This document shows positions 8,187-16,794 of a stretch of 64,000 bases of DNA, piece after piece. Location: the NCBI RefSeq assembly GCF_000576305.1, contig NZ_BAVZ01000012.1:1-64000 (forward strand). The letters run 5' to 3'. The position numbers were made by a program, and so were the translations under genes. How positions within the stretch are numbered: the first letter of the stretch is position 1; every line of letters starts with the position of its first letter. This stretch comes from Paenibacillus pini JCM 16418 (GTDB lineage: Bacteria > Bacillota > Bacilli > Paenibacillales > Paenibacillaceae). The notes beneath the pieces are model-generated. The model was given only the letters and a program-made list of their open reading frames with translations. It was not told the DNA's origin and made no database searches.

Positions 8187-9890
8187 ATGAAAAACATTCT
8201 GTATGTACCGCTCGACGATCGGCCAGCAAATTTGGATGATGTCGTTGTGCAAGGAAGATCGGCAGGAATTAATGTCATCACCCCAAGCGTTAATGATATT
8301 AAGAATCGTCTAGACTCACAAAAAACAGCAACGGACACCACACTAGATACCACTTCGTCGCCGACATACGGTAACACAGCAAACATTAAACAATTTATTC
8401 TCAATAACGCAGCTTCGGTGGATGGCTTCATTATCTCAACGGACATGCTCGCTTATGGAGGTCTAATTGGTAGCAGACGTCTTCGCGCAAGTGGAGGTGA
8501 TTCATATCCGAATTATGATGCGACTACGACAAACCTGCTGGATGTTATTCGCCAAGTAAAACAGTCTTATCCTCATAAGCCAATTTATGTACTGGATACA
8601 ATTATGCGACTAGCTACGACAGCCTTTGCTGGTGGTCTAGCTACGGCTGCCTATACAGAATCACGCAGTTTGATGCAACAACCACGCAAAAGCTTCACAG
8701 CGTTTAACGATATCTTAAATGGATATAATTTATCGCCGACTTCATCATCGTATGGAAGTACGGTCAACTTTAATAAAGACGAGTATTACAACACGAGACA
8801 GCATAAATTTAAATCTAACTATTATATCTTGGACCAGCTTGCTAAGTTGGGATATATTGATTTCCTTGCGGTTGGTGTAGATGATGCAAACACACAAGGA
8901 GTTCAAATCAATGAAATTAAATTTGTTGAAGGACGCATTAATGCTTGGTTAGGTGGAACGGGGGGACAAAACCCTGATCGTGCCATTATTCTCCCAGATG
9001 CGGATGGCTTAGGTCACGCCCTAATGGCTCGTATGGCCAATCACTTATATCGAAGTGGGTCAAAACCAGGGTACGCAGTCCAATATTATGGTCCTCACGG
9101 TTCGACGATCACTAGCACTTATGAATATATGGATGTACATCAGAATATTCAACGCCATGTTGATATCATCGGAGGTCAGAATGTAACCTGCTCTCCCAAT
9201 GTTGAAATTATAGCCATTACAGATGTTAACCAAGTAACAAGCGCAGTCAGCCGAATTGAAACGAACGCAGCCAATCATCTTCCAACGATCGTTATTGATT
9301 TCGTGGGTCAAGGGCCGGCAGATGCAACAGTTACAGAGGCATTGCTTGGTTGTCCACAAACTGGACGGATTCTAGGTTACAGCGCTTGGAATACACCGGG
9401 AAATAAGATTGGAATTGCGCTTGGTATGGGGCAGGCAAGATATGCATATTTAATAGCTGAAACGAAAGCCTCTGCACTCGATGCTGCAATGAATGCTCAT
9501 GGTTCGCTATTGTTCAAACGTTTCTTGAAAGACTATTACTATAAAGCAGTAGCTATTGCAGAGATTCGGAAATATTCTAGAGATCATTCTATGTATACGA
9601 ATGTAGCTACAATAGCGGATCAAAATATGCTCCTTTTCAACACAGGAGAGGATTATGCATATTTACAGACGCTCCTAAGAGATCGAATGCAGACATATAC
9701 GGAAACTCTTGCTGGTAAAAATGCCTTTCAAATTGGTCATTCGGCAGGTTCATGTAGTATACGTCAAATTAGAAGAAATAAGTGGTTCTATGCTGAATAC
9801 GTCAGTGCATCACTTGATTACGAAAATCCGGACTTCATTTGGGGACGAGCTTTTGAGATTACTTTGAACCCTCACGTTACACTTCAATAG
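8187..9890 (+). CDS. DUF4127 family protein
   Basis: The 567-residue soluble protein starts with ILYVPLDDRPAN, the hallmark opening of DUF4127, and retains later motifs STDMLAYGGLIGSR (about residues 85-98) and VDDANTQGVQINE. Members are found mainly in Firmicutes; their biochemical function is not known to me. There is no signal peptide or membrane segment. AGGGG lies about nine bases before the ATG. The gene is monocistronic, with a strong terminator downstream. Confidence 0.85.
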   Translation: MKNILYVPLDDRPANLDDVVVQGRSAGINVITPSVNDIKNRLDSQKTATDTTLDTTSSPTYGNTANIKQFILNNAASVDGFIISTDMLAYGGLIGSRRLRASGGDSYPNYDATTTNLLDVIRQVKQSYPHKPIYVLDTIMRLATTAFAGGLATAAYTESRSLMQQPRKSFTAFNDILNGYNLSPTSSSYGSTVNFNKDEYYNTRQHKFKSNYYILDQLAKLGYIDFLAVGVDDANTQGVQINEIKFVEGRINAWLGGTGGQNPDRAIILPDADGLGHALMARMANHLYRSGSKPGYAVQYYGPHGSTITSTYEYMDVHQNIQRHVDIIGGQNVTCSPNVEIIAITDVNQVTSAVSRIETNAANHLPTIVIDFVGQGPADATVTEALLGCPQTGRILGYSAWNTPGNKIGIALGMGQARYAYLIAETKASALDAAMNAHGSLLFKRFLKDYYYKAVAIAEIRKYSRDHSMYTNVATIADQNMLLFNTGEDYAYLQTLLRDRMQTYTETLAGKNAFQIGHSAGSCSIRQIRRNKWFYAEYVSASLDYENPDFIWGRAFEITLNPHVTLQ

Positions 9891-9912
9891 TATGATTATC
9901 ATGACTGCTACT

Positions 9913-9953
9913 AAAAGTAGCTCCTTCGCTTGAGAAGGAGCTACTTTTGTTTG
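9913..9953 (+). terminator. Intrinsic terminator
   Basis: A perfect 15-bp stem (AAAAGTAGCTCCTTC with its complement) has a six-base loop and a T-rich tail. It follows the DUF4127 gene. Confidence 0.9.
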
Positions 9954-9980
9954 TTAACATATAAATTAAAGAGAGAATCC

Positions 9981-10082
9981 TTAGGGATTAAGAATTTCTT
10001 GAATAAGTGAAAAGGTCACACCATCAACTTTCCAGCTGTTCTTACTATAGATGACGTGAGATGACGTGGCATCTCTTAACAT
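9981..10082 (-). CDS. Possible small ORF or gene remnant, 33 residues
   Basis: An ATG preceded at five bases by AGGGGG opens a 33-codon frame (MLRDATSSHVIYSKNSWKVD, then GVTFSLIQEILNP). It reads like the end of a real protein, but I do not recognise the family. It may be an intact small peptide or the last piece of a decayed gene. Confidence 0.35.
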   Translation of the reverse strand: MLRDATSSHVIYSKNSWKVDGVTFSLIQEILNP

Positions 10083-10149
10083 ATAGTCCCCCTATATATT
10101 TTCGCTATTTATAAGGTATAACGATTTAGATGTCTGTTAAAGTTGCATT

Positions 10150-10380
10150 TTAGTAAATATTCTTCTCTGAATCCTTCAACAATGTCATTAATTCGAGTGT
10201 AATAATTTGAATGGCATCCTCTCTAGGAATGCGTATATATCTACTTAAGCGAACAATGTCTTGTTCAAAAAAATCTAAAATCGCAATCATAGCCTCTGGA
10301 TCATTGTGTTCTCGAACCAGCTTTAATAGCTTTACAAAAGCAGCATCTGACGTAATTGAAGAATCGTTTTTCGCTTCCAT
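10150..10380 (-). CDS. RsoA-like sigma region-2-type cofactor (HTH_16 type)
   Basis: The 76-residue protein has a pattern (FVKLLKLVREHNDPEAMIAI, then LDFFEQDIVRLSRYIRIPRE) like the helix-turn-helix_16 family and the Bacillus RsoA coregulator. RsoA supplies region-2-like contacts to the split sigma factor SigO. AGGCGGTG precedes the ATG. Its start lies 49 bases inside the 3' end of the upstream region-4 gene, so translation is probably coupled. It should act with that protein at a dedicated promoter; this is inferred from the pairing, as neither half alone makes a full sigma factor. Confidence 0.6.
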   Translation of the reverse strand: MEAKNDSSITSDAAFVKLLKLVREHNDPEAMIAILDFFEQDIVRLSRYIRIPREDAIQIITLELMTLLKDSEKNIY

Positions 10381-10664
10381 CTGTTCACCGCCTGCTGACT
10401 GATTTGTAGTTCACACGCAATCTCGATTTCTTTTTTACCATGTATGTAAATATCGTAGATGATTTTTTTGCCTAAATGGTCAGGCAGTTTCTCGAATAGA
10501 TGTTGAACCAACATTCTATTATCCGAAGTTTCAGCGAAAGAGGGTACTGCTGCTTTAATCTCAATGGGTAGAGTAATTTCACGTCTATGTTGACGTTTGA
10601 CACGATCTTGGATGCGCCAAGCAATCCGATTTAGTTCTCTTTTATAATAATCAATAGCTCCCAT
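10332..10664 (-). CDS. Sigma-70 region-4-like protein (SigO-type split sigma)
   Basis: The 110-residue protein ends in a sigma region-4 helix-turn-helix: LPDHLGKKIIYDIYIHGK, then EIEIACELQISQQAVNRWKR, about residues 58-97. It has no region 2. A perfect AGGAGG lies seven bases before the ATG. Together with the overlapping 76-residue downstream gene it looks like the two-part SigO/RsoA arrangement of Bacillus, although this protein is shorter than SigO. It could alternatively be a phage-type late-gene activator. Target promoters cannot be named from this window. Confidence 0.65.
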   Translation of the reverse strand: MGAIDYYKRELNRIAWRIQDRVKRQHRREITLPIEIKAAVPSFAETSDNRMLVQHLFEKLPDHLGKKIIYDIYIHGKKEIEIACELQISQQAVNRWKRKTILQLRQMLLL

Positions 10665-10737
10665 GTCGTGACCTCCTAGATATAATAGTCTTTATTATTG
10701 ATGGAGTTAAATAATGGGGTTATACAACCAAAAATAG

Positions 10738-10749
10738 GAACTTATGTTC
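10738..10749. promoter_or_regulatory. LexA-type palindrome (GAAC-N4-GTTC)
   Basis: GAACTTATGTTC matches the GAAC-N4-GTTC core of the Gram-positive LexA/DinR box but lacks the flanking C and G. It lies between the split sigma operon and the truncated ECF gene, with TATGAT just to its right. A damage response for a neighbouring gene is possible; chance is not excluded. Confidence 0.35.
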
Positions 10750-10873
10750 TTATTATATGATAGTATGTTGGAAAATTGAAGTGTGATTTAAGTTATATAG
10801 CGATGTAGTGAGAGGAATAGGGTAGCGGTCTCGTCTAAATAGTTAGAGGTACAGAAGAATAAGGGGGATCGAT

Positions 10874-11044
10874 ATGAATAACCCGTCAAGGGAAATAGCC
10901 CTAATCGAGCAGGTACTTTCAGGGCACAAGGAAGTCTTCGCAGAGCTTGTTAATTTACATAAGGTTAAAATATACAGTTTGCTACGAGGGATGGGAGCGG
11001 GGCATCAGGCCTCCTTACGTTCGGTTGACACAACCAACTGTTAA
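10874..11044 (+). pseudogene. Truncated ECF sigma factor (N-terminal region 2 only)
   Basis: From an ATG with AAGGGGG six bases upstream, the frame encodes MNNPSREIALIEQVLSGHKE, then VFAELVNLHKVKIYSLLRGM and GAGHQ. This is a typical ECF region 2.1-2.2 start. The expected D-A-x-D-L-x-Q-E continuation is replaced by an unrelated tail ending at TAA, 56 codons in all. No other frame carries the missing part, so the rest has been deleted, not frame-shifted. The last codons overlap the promoter of the Rrf2 gene. Confidence 0.65.
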
Positions 11045-11053
11045 CCATATAAT
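11025..11053 (+). promoter_or_regulatory. Consensus SigA promoter for the Rrf2 gene
   Basis: TTGACA (11025-11030) and TATAAT (11048-11053) are separated by exactly 17 bases, a perfect vegetative promoter. AGGAGG and the ATG of the Rrf2 gene follow directly, leaving a leader of about 15 bases. Confidence 0.85.
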
Positions 11054-11075
11054 TACAGTATGAGGAGGATCACAT

Positions 11076-11510
11076 ATGAATAGTGAATTTAATATTGCCG
11101 TCCATTGTTTAACCCTTCTTAGTTTGAAAGCGGAACATATGGCTAATAGTGAGGAAATTGCTAAGAGTGTATGTACGCATCCGGCCCGTATTCGTAAGGT
11201 ACTGGGCATATTGCGTAAACATGGCTATGTCACGACCAAGGAAGGTGTTGGCGGTGGGTATTTGCTGAATACGGAGACCGCAGAGGTAACGCTTGGCGAT
11301 TTATATCGTCTGCTCGCACAAGGCTCGCTGAAACCAAGCTGGTGTTCAGGCGGAGAAGAACTCCCTTGTGAGGTAGCATCCAATATGAAGGGAATTATGA
11401 GTCAAATATATAACGGCGGAGAACAGGCTCTAGAGCGTTACTTAGATGGAATTACGCTGGCCGATGTAAAGCAACAAATTGAAGATGCAGGTACCGAGAA
11501 TCCCGAATAA
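11076..11510 (+). CDS. Rrf2-family transcriptional regulator
   Basis: The 144-residue protein has the Rrf2 winged helix at residues 1-80 (FNIAVHCLTLL, NSEEIAKSVCTHPARIRKVL, then KEGVGGGYLL). The wing Gly motif GGGYLL is typical. A region with two Cys (CSGGEELPC) lies near residues 90-98, where iron-sulfur Rrf2 proteins carry three. It may therefore sense redox or thiols, or work like CymR with a metabolic enzyme. It lies 3.2 kb before the sulfate operon. Both that operon and the next gene have a shared motif in their promoters, so it is a good candidate regulator of them (inference). Confidence 0.8.
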   Translation: MNSEFNIAVHCLTLLSLKAEHMANSEEIAKSVCTHPARIRKVLGILRKHGYVTTKEGVGGGYLLNTETAEVTLGDLYRLLAQGSLKPSWCSGGEELPCEVASNMKGIMSQIYNGGEQALERYLDGITLADVKQQIEDAGTENPE

Positions 11511-11523
11511 TAATTCATCCGAA

Positions 11524-11550
11524 AGTCCAGCGAAAGCTGGGCTTTTTTAT
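11524..11550 (+). terminator. Intrinsic terminator after the Rrf2 gene
   Basis: AGTCCAGC and GCTGGGCT pair around GAAA and are followed by six T. Confidence 0.85.
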
Positions 11551-11655
11551 ATAGATTGATTACATGAAGAACTGGCTTAGGATGAACGAGATTTCAGATC
11601 TAACAAAGGTATTCCATGGTGTATGGCCTGTTATCCATAAAATGATAAAAACCTA

Positions 11656-11684
11656 TTGTATAGGTAGGAATAATATACTATAGT
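11656..11684 (+). promoter_or_regulatory. Promoter of the DUF4395 gene containing the shared GGTAGGAATAATAT motif
   Basis: TTGTAT (11656-11661) and TATAGT (11679-11684) are 17 bases apart. Between them lies GGTAGGAATAATAT (11663-11676), identical to 14 bases downstream of the sulfate operon promoter at 14567-14580. A repressor bound here would block polymerase. Confidence 0.5.
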
Positions 11685-11717
11685 ATGGGCAATAGATCGT
11701 GAAGGTTGGTGAGAAGG

Positions 11718-12134
11718 GTGAAAGAAATACCTGAACCATACGTTAAAGCGAATCAGGCGGGAATTGTTCTGTTTGTACTGCTAAGCGCACTACTCAATCA
11801 GCCTTATATTTTGCTCGTGCTTTGGATCATCCAAGTGGTAGGCATCTTGACGGGTAAAAATGTATTTGTGCTCATTGCCAAACCTGCTATAAATGTACAG
11901 GGTGCAACTACACAAGCACTTGAATTACAAAGGTTCAATAATGTGCTAGCTATCATTTTTCTAAGTCTATCCTTATTATTGTTTCTGGCGCAGCTTCCCA
12001 TTCTCGGATATATCTTTGAGGCTATGTTATTTCTTGCTGCGGGTGCGGCACTATGCGGATATTGCATCGGCTGTACGATCTATTTCCAATACAAACAATT
12101 GAAAGCGAAACGAATGAATAAATTAAAGCTATGA
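11718..12134 (+). CDS. DUF4395 membrane protein
   Basis: The product of about 138 residues has N-terminal VKANQAGIVLF, several hydrophobic helices, and a CGYCIGC cluster in the last helix. This matches DUF4395 proteins, which in other genomes often accompany thiol or sulfur metabolism genes. The role is unknown. The start is uncertain among TTG 11706, GTG 11709 and GTG 11718; the last places the conserved IPEPYVKANQ near the N-terminus. A motif shared with the sulfate operon promoter links it to that regulon. Confidence 0.7.
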   Translation: MKEIPEPYVKANQAGIVLFVLLSALLNQPYILLVLWIIQVVGILTGKNVFVLIAKPAINVQGATTQALELQRFNNVLAIIFLSLSLLLFLAQLPILGYIFEAMLFLAAGAALCGYCIGCTIYFQYKQLKAKRMNKLKL

Positions 12135-12321
12135 GCTTGAAGGTTATACAATATCGAAGTGCCAGTCGGAATTCTCTACACCAGAGGAGCCTGAAAGGTA
12201 CTTTTTTTATATTTACAATAATTATGGTCTAACTTAAGGGGTAAATAGGGTAAAAGAATAAAGAATGAACTATAGTAGGATATATACTTATTTTTACAAC
12301 CATAGAAGGAGTGAATGAGTT

Positions 12322-13380
12322 ATGAATTCGGAGAATCAAAGTTTCTTTTACACAGGGACATATGCACCCGAGGGAGAATCAGGAATCTTCCTTTGCTCAG
12401 TCAACGAAGAGAACGGTGAGTTGAAGGTCGTGAGCAGCACATCAGGAATCGAAAACCCTTCATTTCTAGCTCTAAATGCGGCAGAAGATCGTCTATATGC
12501 AGTGAGTGAAAAAGGTGAGGGGGAAGTCTTTGCTTATGCCATTGACCCGAATAATGGTGAGCTTAGTCTTCTAAATCGGATGTCTACTGAAGGGGCAGAC
12601 CCATGTTATGTATCGCTTACACCGGATGGTAAGAATGTACTTGTATCTAACTATTCTGGAGGCAACATTAATGTGTTCAGTGTAGACAGTAATGGCGCAC
12701 TGGAAGAGATGACGGCAATGGTCAAACACAGCGGCCGCAGCATACGTGATGATCGGCAGGATGCGCCACATCCACATTCGATATATTCAGATGCATCTGG
12801 AGCCTATGTATTTGTATGTGATCTTGGTCTGGATCAGATCATAATCTATCGCTTGCAGGACGGTAAACTAAGTACGAAGGGTGAAGTGAAGTTTACTCCG
12901 GGAGCAGGGCCTCGTCATTTAGCGTTCCATCCTACTCAAAAGTGGGCATATGCCATCAATGAGCTAGATAACAAGATTATCGCATTTGCTTATAATGAAC
13001 TGGCTGGAGATCTACAACTGATCCAGAGTGTTGATGCGCTCCCAGAGGACTACAGCGGTGAAAGCTACTGCGCGGATATTCATGTCTCGCCTTGTGGTCG
13101 CTTTCTATATGGTTCCAACCGTGGACATGACAGTATCGTATTATTCCACATCGATTTGTCTACAGGCCAGTTGACACCGGTGGACTGGGCGACATCTGGC
13201 GGAACATATCCACGGAACTTCGCGATCCTGAAACCTGGGTATGTGATCTCTGCTAATCAGAACAGCAGCAATATCATTTCTTTACGTATGGATACGGACA
13301 CGGGCCGCTTAACACCAACGGGGTACTCGCTTGAGCTTCCTAAACCAGTATGTATTCGTCCGACAGGACAGGGAAAATAA
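12322..13380 (+). CDS. Lactonase family protein (7-bladed propeller; 6-phosphogluconolactonase type)
   Basis: The 352-residue cytoplasmic protein begins with FFYTGTYAPEGESGIF and repeats propeller signatures: NPSFLAL, DPCYVSLTPDGKNVLVSNYS, GPRHLAFHPTQKWAYAINEL and CGRFLYGSNRGHDSI. This matches the YbhE/Pgl lactonase family, whose best-known member hydrolyses 6-phosphogluconolactone in the pentose phosphate pathway. The Bacillus homologue is YkgB. Substrate here is inferred. AAGGAG lies about ten bases before the ATG. A bidirectional terminator follows. Confidence 0.85.
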   Translation: MNSENQSFFYTGTYAPEGESGIFLCSVNEENGELKVVSSTSGIENPSFLALNAAEDRLYAVSEKGEGEVFAYAIDPNNGELSLLNRMSTEGADPCYVSLTPDGKNVLVSNYSGGNINVFSVDSNGALEEMTAMVKHSGRSIRDDRQDAPHPHSIYSDASGAYVFVCDLGLDQIIIYRLQDGKLSTKGEVKFTPGAGPRHLAFHPTQKWAYAINELDNKIIAFAYNELAGDLQLIQSVDALPEDYSGESYCADIHVSPCGRFLYGSNRGHDSIVLFHIDLSTGQLTPVDWATSGGTYPRNFAILKPGYVISANQNSSNIISLRMDTDTGRLTPTGYSLELPKPVCIRPTGQGK

Positions 13381-13408
13381 ATGGTTTGAACGTGGATTAG
13401 GGAAAGAC

Positions 13409-13446
13409 AAATACGCCGACTCTTGTTTAATCAAGAGTGCGTATTT
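13409..13446. terminator. Bidirectional terminator
   Basis: AAATACGC-ACTCTTG pairs with CAAGAGT-GCGTATTT around TTTAAT. It separates the convergent lactonase and ArsR-type genes. Confidence 0.85.
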
Positions 13447-13473
13447 ACGTATAAGAGCCCTCTAGATTAGAGT

Positions 13474-14394
13474 CTAGAGTGGATAGGCATGGGTTGAGTA
13501 ATATAGCTTGAAGGAGAGATCCTGATTATAATTGCCGAATCCCGCACCGAATAACGTTAGGCCACCGTTGTGACGAATATCCTCTGGTACGGAAATGCGG
13601 AATGTCCACTGCTTCTGTTCGATGGACAACATGTCCAGTGTAACGTTTGATATGCGATTGCCATCGAGAAAGGTACCTTCACGGCAAATACGGAGGGATT
13701 TGAGCGTCCCATATTGATTAATCGTGCTTGGCCACCAATTGGGAGTATATTTACCCCGTTTTCCCTCGCAATCGCTAGGGCTTGTCCATGAACCGAGTTC
13801 ATGATCATTTAATGAAAAGGTTAGTCCAGCGGGCCACTGTCCTTGTGTAAATGGGGTTTCAGAGCGAGCTTCAAATGATATTTCCAGTTCATCTGGCTGC
13901 TGACTTGGGAGGAGGAAGTTTGGAACTTTATATTCCAAGAAGCCTTGATTGAACCACAGAATCTTAGCCTCCACACGTTCGGGGCTCCAGAAGCATCGGG
14001 GCTCGTCTAACTCACCAATCATTTGAGAAATGGTAGCTAATCCACAGGAGGGCGTCACATCACAATCTGTGAAATGTCCAATAGCAATGTCTGTATAGTG
14101 GAAGCTACGTTGATGGTTGAGGGTTTGGGGCATCATAATTTCGATTTTATCTGCGGATAATGAACAAATTTTCTGTACACCACCTTTGCCGGGGGCCATA
14201 CGGGTTGTAATTAGGTGAGCGCGTTCCAGCTTTTTGATATGCATGGTCATAATGGCACTGCTTAGATTGAGTGCTTCTGCAAGCTCGCGAATATTCATTT
14301 GCTGTTTGGCAAGAAGCCGAATAACCCTTAGCCGTACTTGGCTAGCTAACGCCTCATAGACGGGAAGTGAATTTTCCGTAGTATCAAGTTCCAA
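13474..14394 (-). CDS. ArsR-type transcriptional regulator with large C-terminal domain
   Basis: The 306-residue protein starts with an ArsR-like winged helix (residues about 10-80: SQVRLRVIRLLAKQQMNIRE, then LAEALNLSSAIMTMHIKKLE). A beta-rich domain of about 200 residues follows, with a Cys-containing segment (DCDVTPSCGL) that could bind an effector. It belongs to the group of longer ArsR proteins common in Paenibacillus; the effector is unknown. The start is taken as TTG 14394, with GGAGG seven bases upstream; an ATG further upstream (14469) lacks a ribosome site. It is divergent from the sulfate importer operon, so it may regulate it or itself (inference). Confidence 0.7.
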   Translation of the reverse strand: MELDTTENSLPVYEALASQVRLRVIRLLAKQQMNIRELAEALNLSSAIMTMHIKKLERAHLITTRMAPGKGGVQKICSLSADKIEIMMPQTLNHQRSFHYTDIAIGHFTDCDVTPSCGLATISQMIGELDEPRCFWSPERVEAKILWFNQGFLEYKVPNFLLPSQQPDELEISFEARSETPFTQGQWPAGLTFSLNDHELGSWTSPSDCEGKRGKYTPNWWPSTINQYGTLKSLRICREGTFLDGNRISNVTLDMLSIEQKQWTFRISVPEDIRHNGGLTLFGAGFGNYNQDLSFKLYYSTHAYPL

Positions 14395-14516
14395 TTCCAA
14401 ACCTCCATTCTCCCATATGTAATCTCTAATAATATAAGAATTATATAACGGAAAACTCCCAATATCCAATAAAACCCATTATAAACATAAAATGATTATT
14501 AAAAATAAAAAAAGGT

Positions 14517-14545
14517 TTGACAGCAGAGAGGGCACTCTTTACAAT
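14517..14545 (+). promoter_or_regulatory. SigA-type promoter of the sulfate importer operon
   Basis: TTGACA (14517-14522) and TACAAT (14540-14545) are 17 bases apart. Transcription would begin near 14552, about 200 bases before the first gene. I see no S-box or T-box in that leader. Confidence 0.7.
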
Positions 14546-14560
14546 AATACTATATCTTAC

Positions 14561-14580
14561 TAATCGGGTAGGAATAATAT
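14561..14580 (+). promoter_or_regulatory. Putative operator shared with the DUF4395 promoter
   Basis: GGTAGGAATAATAT (14567-14580) lies just downstream of the predicted start point and is identical to 11663-11676. Preceded by CTAATCG, it resembles an Rrf2-family site. Its position suits a roadblock repressor. CymR-like control is the inference. Confidence 0.45.
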
Positions 14581-14749
14581 TAAATCAGTTCTCGCCGTAC
14601 AGACGGAGGAACATCGAACCTAGGCAGATCCGAATTGAATTCCCACAAGGGCCATTCAAGATCATTGTGATGTCGTGGTAGATGTCTCTTCGTCTTTTTT
14701 TATGGAAAAAGGACTGAATGGCAGTAAATAACGATGGGGAGTGGAAAGA

Positions 14750-15853
14750 ATGGTAAAGAGTAGAGTACAGAAAACACGAGTTGTAAAACAGGGGATCTTG
14801 ATTGGACTTACACTACTGATGACCGCCATGATGGCTGCTTGCGGAGACAATAATAGTAAAAAGGAAGCTTCTACCGCAGATGCTTCAACCACGAAAGGAA
14901 CGAGCAGTACCGCCAAAGACATCGAATTGCTTAACGTTTCCTATGATCCAACGAGAGAGTTGTATGCCAAGTACAATAAGGCTTTTGCAGCCTATTGGGA
15001 GAAAGAAAAGGGCCAGAAAGTTACGATTAAACAGTCCCATGGGGGATCGGGTGCACAGAGTCGTTCCGTCATTGATGGACTAGAAGCTGATGTTGTGACA
15101 CTTGCGCTTGGGTACGACATCGATGCTTTACGTAAAAAGGGACTGATTCAAGATGGATGGGAGAATAAGTTTGAACACAACAGCACGCCTTATAGCTCAA
15201 CCATCGTATTTCTAGTGCGTAAAGGAAATCCAAAGCACATTCAAGATTGGAACAATTTGATTGAGGGTGACGTGAAGGTGATCACTCCAAATCCTAAGAC
15301 TTCAGGTGGAGCGCGTTGGAACTATCTCGCAGCATGGGGATATGCACTGAAAAAGAATAACAATGATGAGGCAAAAGCGAAGGAATTCGTCCAACAATTG
15401 TACAAACACGTTCCCGTATTGGATACAGGTGCTCGTGGAGCAACGACTACGTTCGTCGAACGCGGCATTGGTGATGTACTACTTGCATGGGAGAATGAAG
15501 CTTTGCTATCTGTAAAAGAATTGGGTCCTGATAAATTTGATATTGTATATCCTTCGGTGAGTATTTTGGCTGAGCCCCCAGTAGCCGTTGTCGATAAAGT
15601 TGTAGATAAGCATGGCACACGTGAGGTAGCAGAGGGATATCTGAAGTATTTGTATTCTGAAGAGGGTCAGACCATTGCTGCAGAGAACTTCTACCGTCCG
15701 ACACTTGATAGTGTAAAAGCGAAGTTTAAAGATCAGTTCAAGGATCTAGAACTGTTTACGCTTAAAGATGTGTTTGGTACATGGGAAGAAACACAAACAA
15801 AGCATTTCAAAGATGGCGGCGTATTCGATAGCATTTACACGCCGGGTAGCTGA
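14750..15853 (+). CDS. sbp: Sulfate/thiosulfate ABC transporter substrate-binding lipoprotein
   Basis: The 367-residue protein has a lipoprotein signal ending MAAC (Cys at about residue 26). A sulfate-binding domain follows: [20 protein letters not shown], then [15 protein letters not shown], then [10 protein letters not shown] and [14 protein letters not shown]. It captures sulfate outside the membrane for the CysT/CysW permeases encoded next. ATG 14750 is preferred over GTG 14741 because GGGGAG lies eight bases upstream of the former. It is first in the operon sbp-cysT-cysW-yezD. Confidence 0.95.
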   Translation: MVKSRVQKTRVVKQGILIGLTLLMTAMMAACGDNNSKKEASTADASTTKGTSSTAKDIELLNVSYDPTRELYAKYNKAFAAYWEKEKGQKVTIKQSHGGSGAQSRSVIDGLEADVVTLALGYDIDALRKKGLIQDGWENKFEHNSTPYSSTIVFLVRKGNPKHIQDWNNLIEGDVKVITPNPKTSGGARWNYLAAWGYALKKNNNDEAKAKEFVQQLYKHVPVLDTGARGATTTFVERGIGDVLLAWENEALLSVKELGPDKFDIVYPSVSILAEPPVAVVDKVVDKHGTREVAEGYLKYLYSEEGQTIAAENFYRPTLDSVKAKFKDQFKDLELFTLKDVFGTWEETQTKHFKDGGVFDSIYTPGS

Positions 15854-15895
15854 TCGGTCCACAGATGACCGAAGGCCATGAAAGGATGAAGATTC

Positions 15896-16729
15896 ATGAG
15901 TCAAGTCAAGGCAGTACAGCGAAACATTCTGCCCGGCTTCGGACTAACCATGGGTTACAGTATGCTGTACTTAAGCCTGGTTGTTCTCCTGCCTTTATCT
16001 GCATTGCTTCTTAATTCAACGGGGTTAACTTGGGATAAATTTTGGGATGTTGCGACGGATCCAAGGGTGCTGACCTCCTACCGGATCAGCTTCACAACTT
16101 CTGCAGTAGCGGCGCTGATTGATACGCTTCTTGGATTGCTGCTGGCTTGGGTTCTGGTTCGCTATGAATTTCCAGGTAAAAGATTGTTTGATGCGCTGAT
16201 TGATCTTCCATTTGCCCTTCCGACGGCAGTCGCTGGTGTAGCTTTAACCGCACTCTACGCTGGAAACGGCTGGGTAGGTTCATTTCTCGAGCCACTTGGC
16301 ATTAAGGTAGCCTTCACACAGCTTGGCATTACAATCGCGCTGATGTTTATCGGTATTCCATTTGTGGTTCGCACCGTGCAGCCGGTTTTACAAGATGTAC
16401 AGCCGGATGCGGAGGAAGCTGCAGCAACACTCGGGGCGGGGCGGTTTCGAACTTTTTGGTCCATTATTTTACCCGATTTGATACCACCACTACTTACAGG
16501 CTTTGCACTTGCCTTTGCACGTGGAATTGGGGAATACGGCTCGGTGGTATTTATCTCGGGAAATATGCCCATGAAGACAGAAATTGCTCCGTTACTGATT
16601 ATGTCGAAGCTGGAGCAGTATGATTATGCTGGAGCCACAGCTGTGGCATTACTATTGCTATTGATTTCCTTCTTACTCTTGCTGTTCATTAACTCCTTGC
16701 AGCGCTGGACACGTCGTTCGGCTCGGTAA
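15896..16729 (+). CDS. cysT: Sulfate ABC transporter permease CysT
   Basis: The 277-residue inner-membrane protein has about six helices and the EAA loop (EEAAATLGAGRFRTFWSIILP, near residue 180) that contacts the ATPase. The sequence LTMGYSMLYLSLVVLLPL near the start and LPFALPTAVAGVALTALY are typical CysT/CysU. It pairs with CysW to form the channel. AAAGGATGAAG precedes the ATG. Confidence 0.95.
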   Translation: MSQVKAVQRNILPGFGLTMGYSMLYLSLVVLLPLSALLLNSTGLTWDKFWDVATDPRVLTSYRISFTTSAVAALIDTLLGLLLAWVLVRYEFPGKRLFDALIDLPFALPTAVAGVALTALYAGNGWVGSFLEPLGIKVAFTQLGITIALMFIGIPFVVRTVQPVLQDVQPDAEEAAATLGAGRFRTFWSIILPDLIPPLLTGFALAFARGIGEYGSVVFISGNMPMKTEIAPLLIMSKLEQYDYAGATAVALLLLLISFLLLLFINSLQRWTRRSAR

Positions 16730-16794
16730 CCATGGCTTGGAAATGATGCAATAAGCAAATTATTCATATCGATATGGATTAAGGAGGAGAGAAT

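Noticed and set aside
14580..14749. Possible SAM (S-box) or T-box riboswitch in the sulfate operon leader
   Set aside because: The S-box core and the GGGTGGNACCGCG T-box core are both absent.
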